A stretch of DNA of 64,000 nucleotides from Antarcticirhabdus aurantiaca (GTDB lineage: Bacteria > Pseudomonadota > Alphaproteobacteria > Rhizobiales > Rhizobiaceae), in the NCBI RefSeq assembly GCF_009765365.1, contig NZ_VTOM01000003.1, forward strand, positions 186,001 through 250,000, written 5' to 3'. The position numbers and the translations under genes are program-made. The notes under the pieces were generated by a model, which was not told the origin of the DNA, ran no database searches, and was given only the letters and a program-made list of their open reading frames with translations. Positions 1 through 6,979 of the stretch are shown here, piece by piece; position 1 is the stretch's first letter; the number at the start of each line of letters is the position of its first letter.

Positions 1-526
1 CGCGCCGCGCCCGGTCGGCGAGCAGCGCCACGGTCGTCAGCACCGGGACGAGGACGACCACGATCACGGCCGCCATCTCGGCGAAGGCGATCGGCCCCAT
101 GCGGTGGAGGTCGACGACGAGCGGCATGATCGACAGGAAGAACACGATCACCTTCGGATTGCCGATCGTCAGGAGATAGCTCGACAGGAAGGCACGCCCC
201 GGCCCTTCCGGAACGGCATCGGCTGCCGCCTCCAGGGGCGCTGCCGGCGCGCGCCAGATCTTCCAGGCGAGATAGAGCAGGTAGGCCGCGCCCGCGTACT
301 TCACGACGAGAAAGGCGCCGGCGAAGGTCTGCGCCACGAAGGCGAGCCCCGTCGCCGCGAGCACGAGCAGCGTCAGGTCGCCCAGAAGGAAGCCGAGGAT
401 GAAGAAGGGCAGCCCGTCCAGCCCCTTGGCGAGCGAGCGCGCGACGATCAGCGCGAAGCCCGGCCCCGGCGTGGCGACCGCGGCGAAGTAGACGCCGGCG
501 AAGAGGAGGAGCGAGGCGAGGTCCAT
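1..526 (-). CDS. LysE/RhtB-family amino-acid exporter, C-terminus cut by window edge
   Basis: Reading the minus strand from the ATG at 526 gives an open frame of 175 codons that runs off the left edge. The protein begins MDLASLLLFAGVYFAAVATP and continues PGPGFALIVARSL, the N-terminal PGP motif of the LysE/RhtB translocator family. Hydrophobic segments follow at about residues 1-22, 40-62, 68-90, 113-135 and 145-170, fitting the usual six-helix inner-membrane exporter of about 205 residues, of which roughly 30 are missing. These proteins export amino acids or related small molecules; the substrate cannot be told. It is divergent from the DinB-fold gene, 86 bases away. Confidence 0.85.
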   Translation of the reverse strand, partial: MDLASLLLFAGVYFAAVATPGPGFALIVARSLAKGLDGLPFFILGFLLGDLTLLVLAATGLAFVAQTFAGAFLVVKYAGAAYLLYLAWKIWRAPAAPLEAAADAVPEGPGRAFLSSYLLTIGNPKVIVFFLSIMPLVVDLHRMGPIAFAEMAAVIVVVLVPVLTTVALLADRARR

Positions 527-612
527 GGGCGGGTCACCGGGGGTCGAACGGTTGCGGATCGCCGAGCGGCGGCGCTATCCATGCGGCGCCCGGCAATGCG
601 ACGAGACGGCCC

Positions 613-1140
613 ATGTATCACGAAACCTTCTCCATGTTCGCGGCCTACAACGCGTGGGCGAACGCCCGCCTCTACGCCGCCGCCGCGGCCCTTCCGGACG
701 AGAGCCGGCGCGCGAACCGCGGCCTGTTCTTCGGCTCGCTGACGGGCACCCTCAACCACCTCCTCGCCACCGATCGCATCTGGATGAAGCGTTTCACCGG
801 CTCGGGCGAGGCGCCGAACCGCCTCGACGCCATCATCCACGAGGAGTTCGGCGAGCTCTCCGCCGCCCGCCGCGCCGAGGATGAGCGCATCCGCGCCTGG
901 ATCGAGACCCTGCCCGAAGCCGCCTTTCCCGCGCCCTTCACCTACCGCCCGATCACCGATCCGCGGGAGATCACGCAGCCCCTCGCCCCGGCCCTCTTCC
1001 ACCTCTTCAACCACCAGACCCACCACCGCGGCCAGTGCCACGCCGCCCTGACGGGCCTCGGCGCCGACGCGCCGTCGCTCGACATGATCCTCTTCCAGCG
1101 CGAGACCGGCCGCGGCCTCGGCCAGCCGGTTCAGGCATAG
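613..1140 (+). CDS. DinB-family (DinB/YfiT-fold) metal-binding protein
   Basis: A 175-residue protein with the DinB four-helix-bundle pattern. It starts MYHETFSMFAAYNAWAN, has a histidine in helix 2 (LNHLLATDRIW, His49) and the late HLFNHQTHHRGQ stretch supplying His134 and His138, the usual three-histidine metal site. Family members include thiol-dependent transferases and hydrolases acting on bacillithiol, mycothiol or glutathione, but many are uncharacterised; despite the name it is not the DNA polymerase DinB. Its 3' end overlaps the convergent toxin gene by 10 bases. Its role here is unknown. Confidence 0.85.
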   Translation: MYHETFSMFAAYNAWANARLYAAAAALPDESRRANRGLFFGSLTGTLNHLLATDRIWMKRFTGSGEAPNRLDAIIHEEFGELSAARRAEDERIRAWIETLPEAAFPAPFTYRPITDPREITQPLAPALFHLFNHQTHHRGQCHAALTGLGADAPSLDMILFQRETGRGLGQPVQA

Positions 1141-1523
1141 GCCCGAAGCCCGAGCTGCGCCTCCATGACGGCCATGTCGCGGTCGTTGTGGATAATCGCC
1201 GCGCCGTTCTCGATGCACCACGTCGCGATGATCACGTCGATCGTGCTGCGGATCGTGATGCCGCGCCGCCTCAGGCCTCGATAGTTGGCTGCAGCGAGAA
1301 GTCCGATCGCCGCGCCGCAGAGGCTTTCCCGCCGCAAAGCCTTGATGTCCACGAGAATGCGCGCGACCTCCTTGTCGAACCTGACACCTTGAAGAAGCTC
1401 GACCATAACGAGGTCGCCGACGATCACCTGCTCATCGTCCAGCGCTCGGCGCACGCGTTCGGCGGCGGGCGTGCCGCGACCGTTGAAGTGCTCGATCCAT
1501 GCCGAGGTATCGATCAGGATCAC
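1131..1523 (-). CDS. vapC: VapC-type PIN-domain ribonuclease toxin
   Basis: A 130-residue PIN-domain protein. The likely start is the GTG at 1523, which overlaps the antitoxin stop codon by four bases (GTGA). The PIN acidic residues are visible: Asp5 in VILIDTSAWIE, Glu42 in LVMVELLQG, Asp96 in TIDVIIATW and Asp114/Asp116 in HNDRDMAVM. Such toxins are Mg-dependent endoribonucleases that cut tRNA or rRNA and are neutralised by the partner encoded immediately upstream. All catalytic acids are present, so the toxin looks intact. An upstream in-frame ATG at 1799 would run through the antitoxin gene and is not credible. Confidence 0.9.
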   Translation of the reverse strand: MILIDTSAWIEHFNGRGTPAAERVRRALDDEQVIVGDLVMVELLQGVRFDKEVARILVDIKALRRESLCGAAIGLLAAANYRGLRRRGITIRSTIDVIIATWCIENGAAIIHNDRDMAVMEAQLGLRAYA

Positions 1524-1741
1524 GTCCTGTCCAGAGGCTGGTGGCGGTCGCGCCGCATCTCGTCGAGGTCGCCCTCCCACTCGATCTTGCCTGCGAGGTC
1601 GCGCAAGCGCCTCTGCGCCTCGCGCTGCCTCACCATGTCGCCGAGCGCCTTCTCGATCAGCGCGCGAGCATCGTCCGTTCGCGTCGCTTCCAAGGCCCGG
1701 CGTAGCAGGCCCTCGTCGATCTCTACGGTCATATCGGCCAT
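1520..1741 (-). CDS. vapB: VapB-type antitoxin
   Basis: A 73-residue protein beginning MADMTVEIDEGLLRRALEAT, typical of the short VapB antitoxins: a ribbon-helix-helix-like N-terminus followed by a charged helix and a C-terminal toxin-binding tail (IEWEGDLDEMRRDR). A purine-rich Shine-Dalgarno (GAGAGGG) lies about six bases before the ATG at 1741; the internal ATG at 1732 is an alternative start. It is translationally coupled to the PIN toxin by a 4-base overlap. By family analogy it binds the toxin and represses its own promoter in the 1742-1849 gap that it shares with the ABC-F gene. Confidence 0.88.
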   Translation of the reverse strand: MADMTVEIDEGLLRRALEATRTDDARALIEKALGDMVRQREAQRRLRDLAGKIEWEGDLDEMRRDRHQPLDRT

Positions 1742-1849
1742 AACGCCCTCTCACTTGAAACCCGCCGCCGCCTCGGTGACGAAAGGATGGCGGGAGCAAC
1801 CATTCATTATGGCTTTCTTCCCCGTCTTCGCCATGCGAAAAGCCTGGCC

Positions 1850-3751
1850 ATGCTGCAGATCAACGACCTGTCCGCCCGCGTCGCGGGACGCCTTCTCATC
1901 GAGCACGCCTCGCTGTCGCTGCCGGCCGGCACGAAGGCGGGCCTCGTCGGCCGCAACGGCGCGGGCAAGTCGACGCTGTTCCGCATCATCACCGGCGAGC
2001 TCGCCTCGGAGACCGGCGGCGTGTCGATCCCGCGGAACATGCGCATCGGTCAGGTCGCGCAGGAAGCGCCGGGCACGCAGGATTCGCTCCTGGAGATCGT
2101 GCTGCGGGCCGACGAAGAGCGCGTCGCCCTTCTCGCCGAAGCCGAGACCGCCACCGATCCGCACCGAATCGCGGAAGTCCACACCCGCCTCGCCGACATC
2201 GAGAGCCATTCGGCGGAAGCGCGCGCCAGCGCCATCCTCGACGGCCTCGGCTTCGACGCGGCTGCGCAGCAAAGGCCCGTCGCCTCCTTCTCCGGCGGCT
2301 GGCGCATGCGCGTCGCGCTCGCGGCGGTCCTCTTCTCGCGTCCGGACCTCTTGCTCCTCGACGAGCCGACGAACTATCTCGACCTCGAAGGCACGCTGTG
2401 GCTCGAGAACTTCGTGGCCCGCTATCCCTACACCGTGATCGTGATCAGCCACGACCGCGACGTCCTCAACAACGCGGTCAACGCGATCATCCACCTCGAT
2501 CAGCGCAAGCTCGTCTTCTACCGCGGCGACTACGACAGCTTCGAGCGCCAGCGCGCCGAGAAGCTGGAGCTCCTCCAGAAGTCGATCGTCAAGCAGGAGG
2601 CCGCGCGCAAGCACATGGAGGCCTTCGTCGAGCGCTTCCGCGCCAAGGCGTCCAAGGCCCGGCAGGCCCAGTCGCGCCTGAAAGCCTTGGAGAAGATGAA
2701 GCCGCTCCAGGCGATCGTCGAGGAGCACGTGACGCCCTTCATCTTCCCCGCCCCGGAGAAAGTTCTGGCCTCGCCGATCATCCGCATGGAGAACGTCTCC
2801 GTCGGCTACACGCCCGAGCGCTCGATCCTGAAGGGCCTCAACCTTCGCATCGACGCCGACGACCGCATCGCGCTGCTCGGCGCCAACGGCAACGGCAAGT
2901 CGACCTTCGCCAAGCTCCTCGCCGAGCGCCTCCAGGCCCAGTCCGGCTCGATCACCCGCGCGCCGGGCCTGAAAATCGCGATGTTCGCCCAGCACCAGAT
3001 CGACGACCTCCGGCCGAGCGAGACCGCCGTCCAGCACGTGCGCCGCTTCATGCCGGACGCGCCCGAGGCCAAGGTGCGCGCCCGCGTCGCCCAGATGGGC
3101 CTGCCGACGCAGAAGATGGACACGGTCGCCGACTCGCTCTCGGGCGGCGAGAAGGCGCGCCTCCTGATGGGCCTCGCCACGATCGACGCGCCCAACGTCC
3201 TGATCCTGGACGAGCCGACGAACCACCTCGACATCGAGGCGCGCGAGAGTCTCGTTCACGCGCTCAACGACTTTCCCGGCGCCGTCATCCTGATCAGCCA
3301 CGACCGCCACATGGTCGAGGCGACGATGGACAGGCTGTGGATCGTCGGCGACGGGACCGTGTCGCGCTACGACGGCGACCTCGACGACTACAAGAAGCTG
3401 ATCCTGTCGGGCGGCCGGGCCGGCGGGGGCAACCAGGGCGAGGCGGTCGCCGTGGTCGAGTCCGCGCCCGTCTCCAAGCTCGACCAGCGCCGCCTCGCCG
3501 CCGAGCGGCGCGAGCAGCTGAAGCCCCTGAAGAAGAAGATCTCCCAGCTCGAGATCCAGATCACGCGGCTGCAGAAGACGCTCGTCGACCTCGACGAGAA
3601 GCTGGCCGACGGCGCGATCTACCTGCGCGAGCCGGCCAAGGCGTCGGAGCTTGCCAAGCAGCGCGCGGACGCCGCCAAGACCCTCGGGGCCTGCGAAGAG
3701 GACTGGCTCGCCCTCACCGAGGAGCACGACGCGGCGATGGCGGCGGAGTAG
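1850..3751 (+). CDS. ABC-F family ATPase (Uup/EttA-like)
   Basis: A 633-residue protein with two ABC ATPase domains and no membrane segment. The first has Walker A GRNGAGKST, signature SFSGGWRMR and Walker B LLLLDEPTNYLD; the second has GANGNGKST, LSGGEKAR and LILDEPTNHLD. A charged inter-domain linker (about residues 235-300) and a C-terminal coiled coil (about 555-630) match the Uup-type ABC-F layout. ABC-F proteins act on the ribosome or in translation quality control rather than in transport; the exact subfamily is not decidable. The start is set at the ATG opening MLQINDLSAR; an in-frame ATG at 1787 would add 21 residues that do not look conserved. Confidence 0.92.
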   Translation: MLQINDLSARVAGRLLIEHASLSLPAGTKAGLVGRNGAGKSTLFRIITGELASETGGVSIPRNMRIGQVAQEAPGTQDSLLEIVLRADEERVALLAEAETATDPHRIAEVHTRLADIESHSAEARASAILDGLGFDAAAQQRPVASFSGGWRMRVALAAVLFSRPDLLLLDEPTNYLDLEGTLWLENFVARYPYTVIVISHDRDVLNNAVNAIIHLDQRKLVFYRGDYDSFERQRAEKLELLQKSIVKQEAARKHMEAFVERFRAKASKARQAQSRLKALEKMKPLQAIVEEHVTPFIFPAPEKVLASPIIRMENVSVGYTPERSILKGLNLRIDADDRIALLGANGNGKSTFAKLLAERLQAQSGSITRAPGLKIAMFAQHQIDDLRPSETAVQHVRRFMPDAPEAKVRARVAQMGLPTQKMDTVADSLSGGEKARLLMGLATIDAPNVLILDEPTNHLDIEARESLVHALNDFPGAVILISHDRHMVEATMDRLWIVGDGTVSRYDGDLDDYKKLILSGGRAGGGNQGEAVAVVESAPVSKLDQRRLAAERREQLKPLKKKISQLEIQITRLQKTLVDLDEKLADGAIYLREPAKASELAKQRADAAKTLGACEEDWLALTEEHDAAMAAE

Positions 3752-3856
3752 CGCCCCGGCTTTCGCTTCGTCTTTCGCTCCGGTGCGAGGCCCTCGCGCC
3801 GGCCTGCGCCGCGAAACAAGCGCGAAACCCTTTTAACCGTCTTGTGTCGCGCTGAG

Positions 3857-3871
3857 GAAACGGTGCGTTTC
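3857..3871. repeat. Short perfect inverted repeat upstream of the DUF1127-like gene
   Basis: GAAACG and CGTTTC face each other across a 3-base loop, 61 bases before the start of the small DUF1127-like gene. It lies in a 180-base gap that also contains runs such as GAAACCCTTTTAACCGTC, which loosely recall ECF-sigma promoters. It could be an operator or the stem of a leader hairpin; nothing in the sequence decides between them. Confidence 0.3.
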
Positions 3872-3931
3872 TAAACCGTCTACCGACACGCCCGCCGGCC
3901 GAGGCCCCGGGCACCATTCGGGAGACGACCC

Positions 3932-4213
3932 ATGCGATCCATCATCGCCGCCGCGGCCGCCCGCAGCCCGCGCCAGATCGGCCGCTTCTTTTCCGCCGTG
4001 ACCCGCGCCGCCGGCCGGTCCGGCCGCAGGAGCCCGCTTCGCGACGCGGAGGGCCTGAGCGACCATCTTCTCGGCGATCTCGGCCTGGCGCCGCTCGCCC
4101 GTGCGCAGGACAGCCGCGCCCATCTGGTGCCCCGGCGAGCCCGGACGCGGGTCGGCGTCGTCCACGAGATCGACTTCGCCTATTACGGCGCTCTGACGCA
4201 AAGGAATGGCTGA
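3932..4213 (+). CDS. Small basic DUF1127-like protein
   Basis: A 93-residue arginine-rich protein. The segment LRDAEGLSDHLLGDLGLA (about residues 36-53) resembles the DUF1127 core (a short helix ending in D-(I/L)-G-(L/I)), which is common in small alphaproteobacterial proteins linked to RNA and phosphate or stress regulation. A good Shine-Dalgarno (GGGAGA) sits upstream of the ATG, and a strong hairpin follows the stop, so it looks like a monocistronic unit. The N-terminal arginine-rich half and a longer C-terminal tail differ from the shortest family members. Assignment rests on one short motif. Confidence 0.6.
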   Translation: MRSIIAAAAARSPRQIGRFFSAVTRAAGRSGRRSPLRDAEGLSDHLLGDLGLAPLARAQDSRAHLVPRRARTRVGVVHEIDFAYYGALTQRNG

Positions 4214-4215
4214 TC

Positions 4216-4253
4216 GGAGCCGCCCGGGGGCGACGCTCCGGGCGGCTCCCTTC
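4216..4253 (+). terminator. Probable intrinsic terminator after the DUF1127-like gene
   Basis: A perfect 12-bp stem (GGAGCCGCCCGG paired with CCGGGCGGCTCC) with a 10-base loop begins three bases after the stop codon. Only a short T pair follows (CTTCG), so termination may be inefficient, but the stem is very stable and correctly placed. Confidence 0.6.
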
Positions 4254-4255
4254 GA

Positions 4256-4284
4256 CTGGAGTGAAGCTTTAATCAGTGTATAAA
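4256..4284 (+). promoter_or_regulatory. Candidate promoter of the signalling operon
   Basis: A TATAAA box at 4279-4284 stands out in this GC-rich sequence, with CTGGAG 17 bases upstream as a poor -35. Transcription would start near 4291, leaving a leader of about 45 bases before the REC-kinase start at 4338. The good -10 and the position after a terminator are the only support. Confidence 0.35.
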
Positions 4285-4337
4285 AGCAAACGGCGCCATC
4301 GGGATCAGGGGGTCCCCGGCGCCAACGGGCCGCCGGG

Positions 4338-6065
4338 ATGTCGAACGAGTTTCTTTCCTTTCTTCCTGCCGCCGAACCGCCCGGCCCGCAGGCCCACGCC
4401 GATCCTTGGAAGTTGGCCGTCATCGACGACGACCAGGCCGTCCACGACGGGACGCGCTTCGCCCTCAAGAACTTCTCGCTGAACGGTCGGAAGATGGAGC
4501 TTCTCGGCGCCCGCTCGGCCCGCGAAGGGCTCGACCTTCTGCGCCGTCACGACGACATCGCCGTGGTTCTCCTCGACGTCGTGATGGAGACCGAGGATGC
4601 CGGCCTCCGGCTCGCCCAGTCCATCCGCAACGATCTGAAGAACGAGCTCGTGCGCATCATCCTGCGCACCGGGCAGCCGGGCCAGGCGCCCGAGCATCGG
4701 ATCGTGGTCGACTACGACATCAACGACTACAAGGCCAAGACCGAGCTCACCGCCGAGAAACTGTTCACGACGCTCACCTCGGCGCTGCGCTCCTACGAGC
4801 AGCTGAAGCGGCTCGACGACACCCGCGTCGGCCTCGAAATGATCGTCGCGAGCTCCGCGGAGCTGTTCAGCGAGCGCTCGCTCGCCACCCTCGCGCACGG
4901 CGTCCTCATCCAGCTCAACGCCCTTCTCGGCATCGACTCGGCCGGCATGCTCGTGATCCGCGAGGACGGCGCGGCCGATCATACGATTCTCGCCCGCATC
5001 GGCAGCTTCGCCGACGACGGCACGCAGGCGCTCGACTTCCACGCCCTGTTCGGCGCGGCGGCCGAGCACGGGCGGCCGCTCCACCGGGAGGGGCTGACGC
5101 ACCTCTACGTGCGCACCGGCTCGGGCTCGGAGATCCTCGTCGTTCTCGACGGCTGCGCCGGCATGAGCGAGATGCAGTCCTCGCTCGTCTCGGTCTTCTC
5201 GGCCAAGCTCGCCGTCGCCTTCGACAATGCCCGCCTCCACGAGCAGCTGCGCGACGCCAACGTCGTCCTGGAGGACCGGGTGCGCGAACGCACGGCCGAG
5301 CTGGCCGCGATCAACGAGCGGCTGGAGGCGCAGAGCGCCCTTCTGCGCCGGGTGAACGCCTTCAAGAACGAAATGCTCGGCACCGTCGCCCACGACCTGA
5401 AGAACCCCCTCGCCGTGGTCCTCGGCCGCGCCGAGATGCTCTCGACGCTCGCACAGAGCGTCGACGAGCGCGTCGCCAAGCCTCTCCTCACCCAGATCGA
5501 GCACGTGCGCACCGCCGCCCAGCGCATGACGCGCATCGTCGACGTGTCGGTCGCCGACGCGCTCGCCGACGCCCTCGACATCTCGATCAACGAGCGCCAG
5601 ACCGACCTCAAGGCCCTGGTCGCCGCGGCCGCGTCGATGAACACGCCGCTCGCCGAGGCGAAGGAGCAGACGCTCCACGTGGATCTCGGCGAGCCGTTGC
5701 CGGTCCGCTGCGACCCCGACCGCATGGCCGAGGCGATCGACAACCTCCTGTCCAACGCCATCAAGTACACCCCTGTCGGCGGGCGCATCGAAGTCTCGGC
5801 GCACCGGGCCGGCAGCGAGGCGCGCCTTTCGGTCTCCGATTCCGGCCCGGGCCTCAAGCCCGAGGACGTCGTGCGGCTCTTCGGCCGCTTCCAGCGCCTG
5901 TCCGCCCAGCCGACCGGCGGCGAAAGCTCCACGGGCCTGGGGCTTTCCATCGTTCAGAAAATCATCGACCTTCATCGCGGACACGTTTCCGTCCTGGAGA
6001 ACGGGCCGCTCGGCGGCGCCAGCTTCGCGCTGGCACTGCCCATATCGGAGAAGAAGAGGACATGA
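4338..6065 (+). CDS. Soluble histidine kinase with N-terminal receiver domain (REC-DUF3369-HisKA-HATPase)
   Basis: A 575-residue protein without membrane segments. Residues about 25-150 form a receiver domain (acidic pair VIDDDQ at 30-32, phospho-acceptor Asp80 in VVLLDVVM, LRTG, NDYKAK). About 165-315 resembles DUF3369, a GAF-like domain that usually follows a receiver. A coiled coil (DRVRERTAELAAINERLE) leads to HisKA with His352 in TVAHDLKNPLAV, then the HATPase with DNLLSNAIKYTP, DSGPGL and TGLGLSIV. Both phosphorylation sites are intact, so it can in principle be both phosphorylated and a kinase. It overlaps the downstream response-regulator gene by four bases (ATGA), implying coupled synthesis. 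Confidence 0.9.
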   Translation: MSNEFLSFLPAAEPPGPQAHADPWKLAVIDDDQAVHDGTRFALKNFSLNGRKMELLGARSAREGLDLLRRHDDIAVVLLDVVMETEDAGLRLAQSIRNDLKNELVRIILRTGQPGQAPEHRIVVDYDINDYKAKTELTAEKLFTTLTSALRSYEQLKRLDDTRVGLEMIVASSAELFSERSLATLAHGVLIQLNALLGIDSAGMLVIREDGAADHTILARIGSFADDGTQALDFHALFGAAAEHGRPLHREGLTHLYVRTGSGSEILVVLDGCAGMSEMQSSLVSVFSAKLAVAFDNARLHEQLRDANVVLEDRVRERTAELAAINERLEAQSALLRRVNAFKNEMLGTVAHDLKNPLAVVLGRAEMLSTLAQSVDERVAKPLLTQIEHVRTAAQRMTRIVDVSVADALADALDISINERQTDLKALVAAAASMNTPLAEAKEQTLHVDLGEPLPVRCDPDRMAEAIDNLLSNAIKYTPVGGRIEVSAHRAGSEARLSVSDSGPGLKPEDVVRLFGRFQRLSAQPTGGESSTGLGLSIVQKIIDLHRGHVSVLENGPLGGASFALALPISEKKRT

Positions 6066-6793
6066 CGGAGCCGCTGGTTTTCGTCGTCGACGACGAGGCG
6101 CCGACGCGCGACATGATCGGCGACTATCTCGGCTTGAACGGGCACCGCGTCGAAACCTTCGACGGCGGCCCGTCCTTCCGCGAGGCCTTCGCGGAGCGCA
6201 AGCCCGACCTCGTCGTTCTCGACCTCAACATGCCGGGCGAGGACGGCCTGTCGATCGTGCGGTTCCTGAAGGCCGAGAGCGACGTGCCCGTCATCATGCT
6301 GACGGCCACCGCCAGCCTCGTCGACCGCGTCGTGGGCCTGGAGCTCGGCGCCGACGACTATCTCGCCAAGCCCTGCGAGCTGCGCGAGCTTCTCGCGCGC
6401 GCCCGCTCGGTGATCCGCCGCAGCACGGTGAGCCGCGCCGCGGTCGAGACGAACGGCGCCGCGCCGACGCCGGCCCATCCGCGCCGCGAGGTGCGCTTCG
6501 GCACCAAGTGGCTCGACCTCGACGCCCAGACGCTGCGCGACGAGGCGGGCGAGGAGCAGACCCTCGTCCAGAGCGAGTTCAGCCTCCTCAAGGCCTTCGC
6601 CGAGAACCCGCGCCGGGTGCTCTCGCGCGAGCGCCTCCTGGATCTGGCCAGCGCCCGCGATTCCGATCCCTTCGACCGCGCGGTGGACGTGCGCATCACC
6701 CGCATCCGCCGCAAGATCGAGCCCGATCCCGCCCATCCCACGATCATCAAGACCGTGCGCGGCGCCGGCTACATCTTCTCGCCGGAGGGGTGA
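6062..6793 (+). CDS. OmpR/TorR-type response regulator
   Basis: A 243-residue two-domain regulator. The receiver has Asp10/Asp11, phospho-acceptor Asp54 (VVLDLNMPGEDG), Thr81 and Lys103 (DDYLAKP). A linker rich in Ala/Pro/Thr (about 120-145) leads to a winged-helix DNA-binding domain ending RAVDVRITRIRRKIE and TVRGAGYIF, the OmpR recognition-helix and wing pattern. The start is the ATG that overlaps the kinase stop (ATGA). It is the probable output of the flanking kinases; its target promoter is not evident, and no transporter permease gene lies in the operon. Confidence 0.93.
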   Translation: MTEPLVFVVDDEAPTRDMIGDYLGLNGHRVETFDGGPSFREAFAERKPDLVVLDLNMPGEDGLSIVRFLKAESDVPVIMLTATASLVDRVVGLELGADDYLAKPCELRELLARARSVIRRSTVSRAAVETNGAAPTPAHPRREVRFGTKWLDLDAQTLRDEAGEEQTLVQSEFSLLKAFAENPRRVLSRERLLDLASARDSDPFDRAVDVRITRIRRKIEPDPAHPTIIKTVRGAGYIFSPEG

Positions 6794-6979
6794 GGCTCGG
6801 CCCGTCCCGTCCTCCCCGCGCAATCGACACGAAACAAAGCTCTGCCATCGGTTGAAGAGATCGGGCGCGGATGCGCTCTGCGGGAATGCGAGTGATGGCG
6901 GAAACGAGGGCGGGCGGCTCGAAAGGGCCCGCGGCAGCGAAGAAGGCAATGGAACGATGCCTCGGGCCGAGGCGTCGCG

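Noticed and set aside
6951-6976. GGAAC followed 17 bases later by CGTC, recalling an EcfG stress promoter
   Set aside because: It would start transcription after or at the start codon at 6980, so it cannot serve that gene as annotated.
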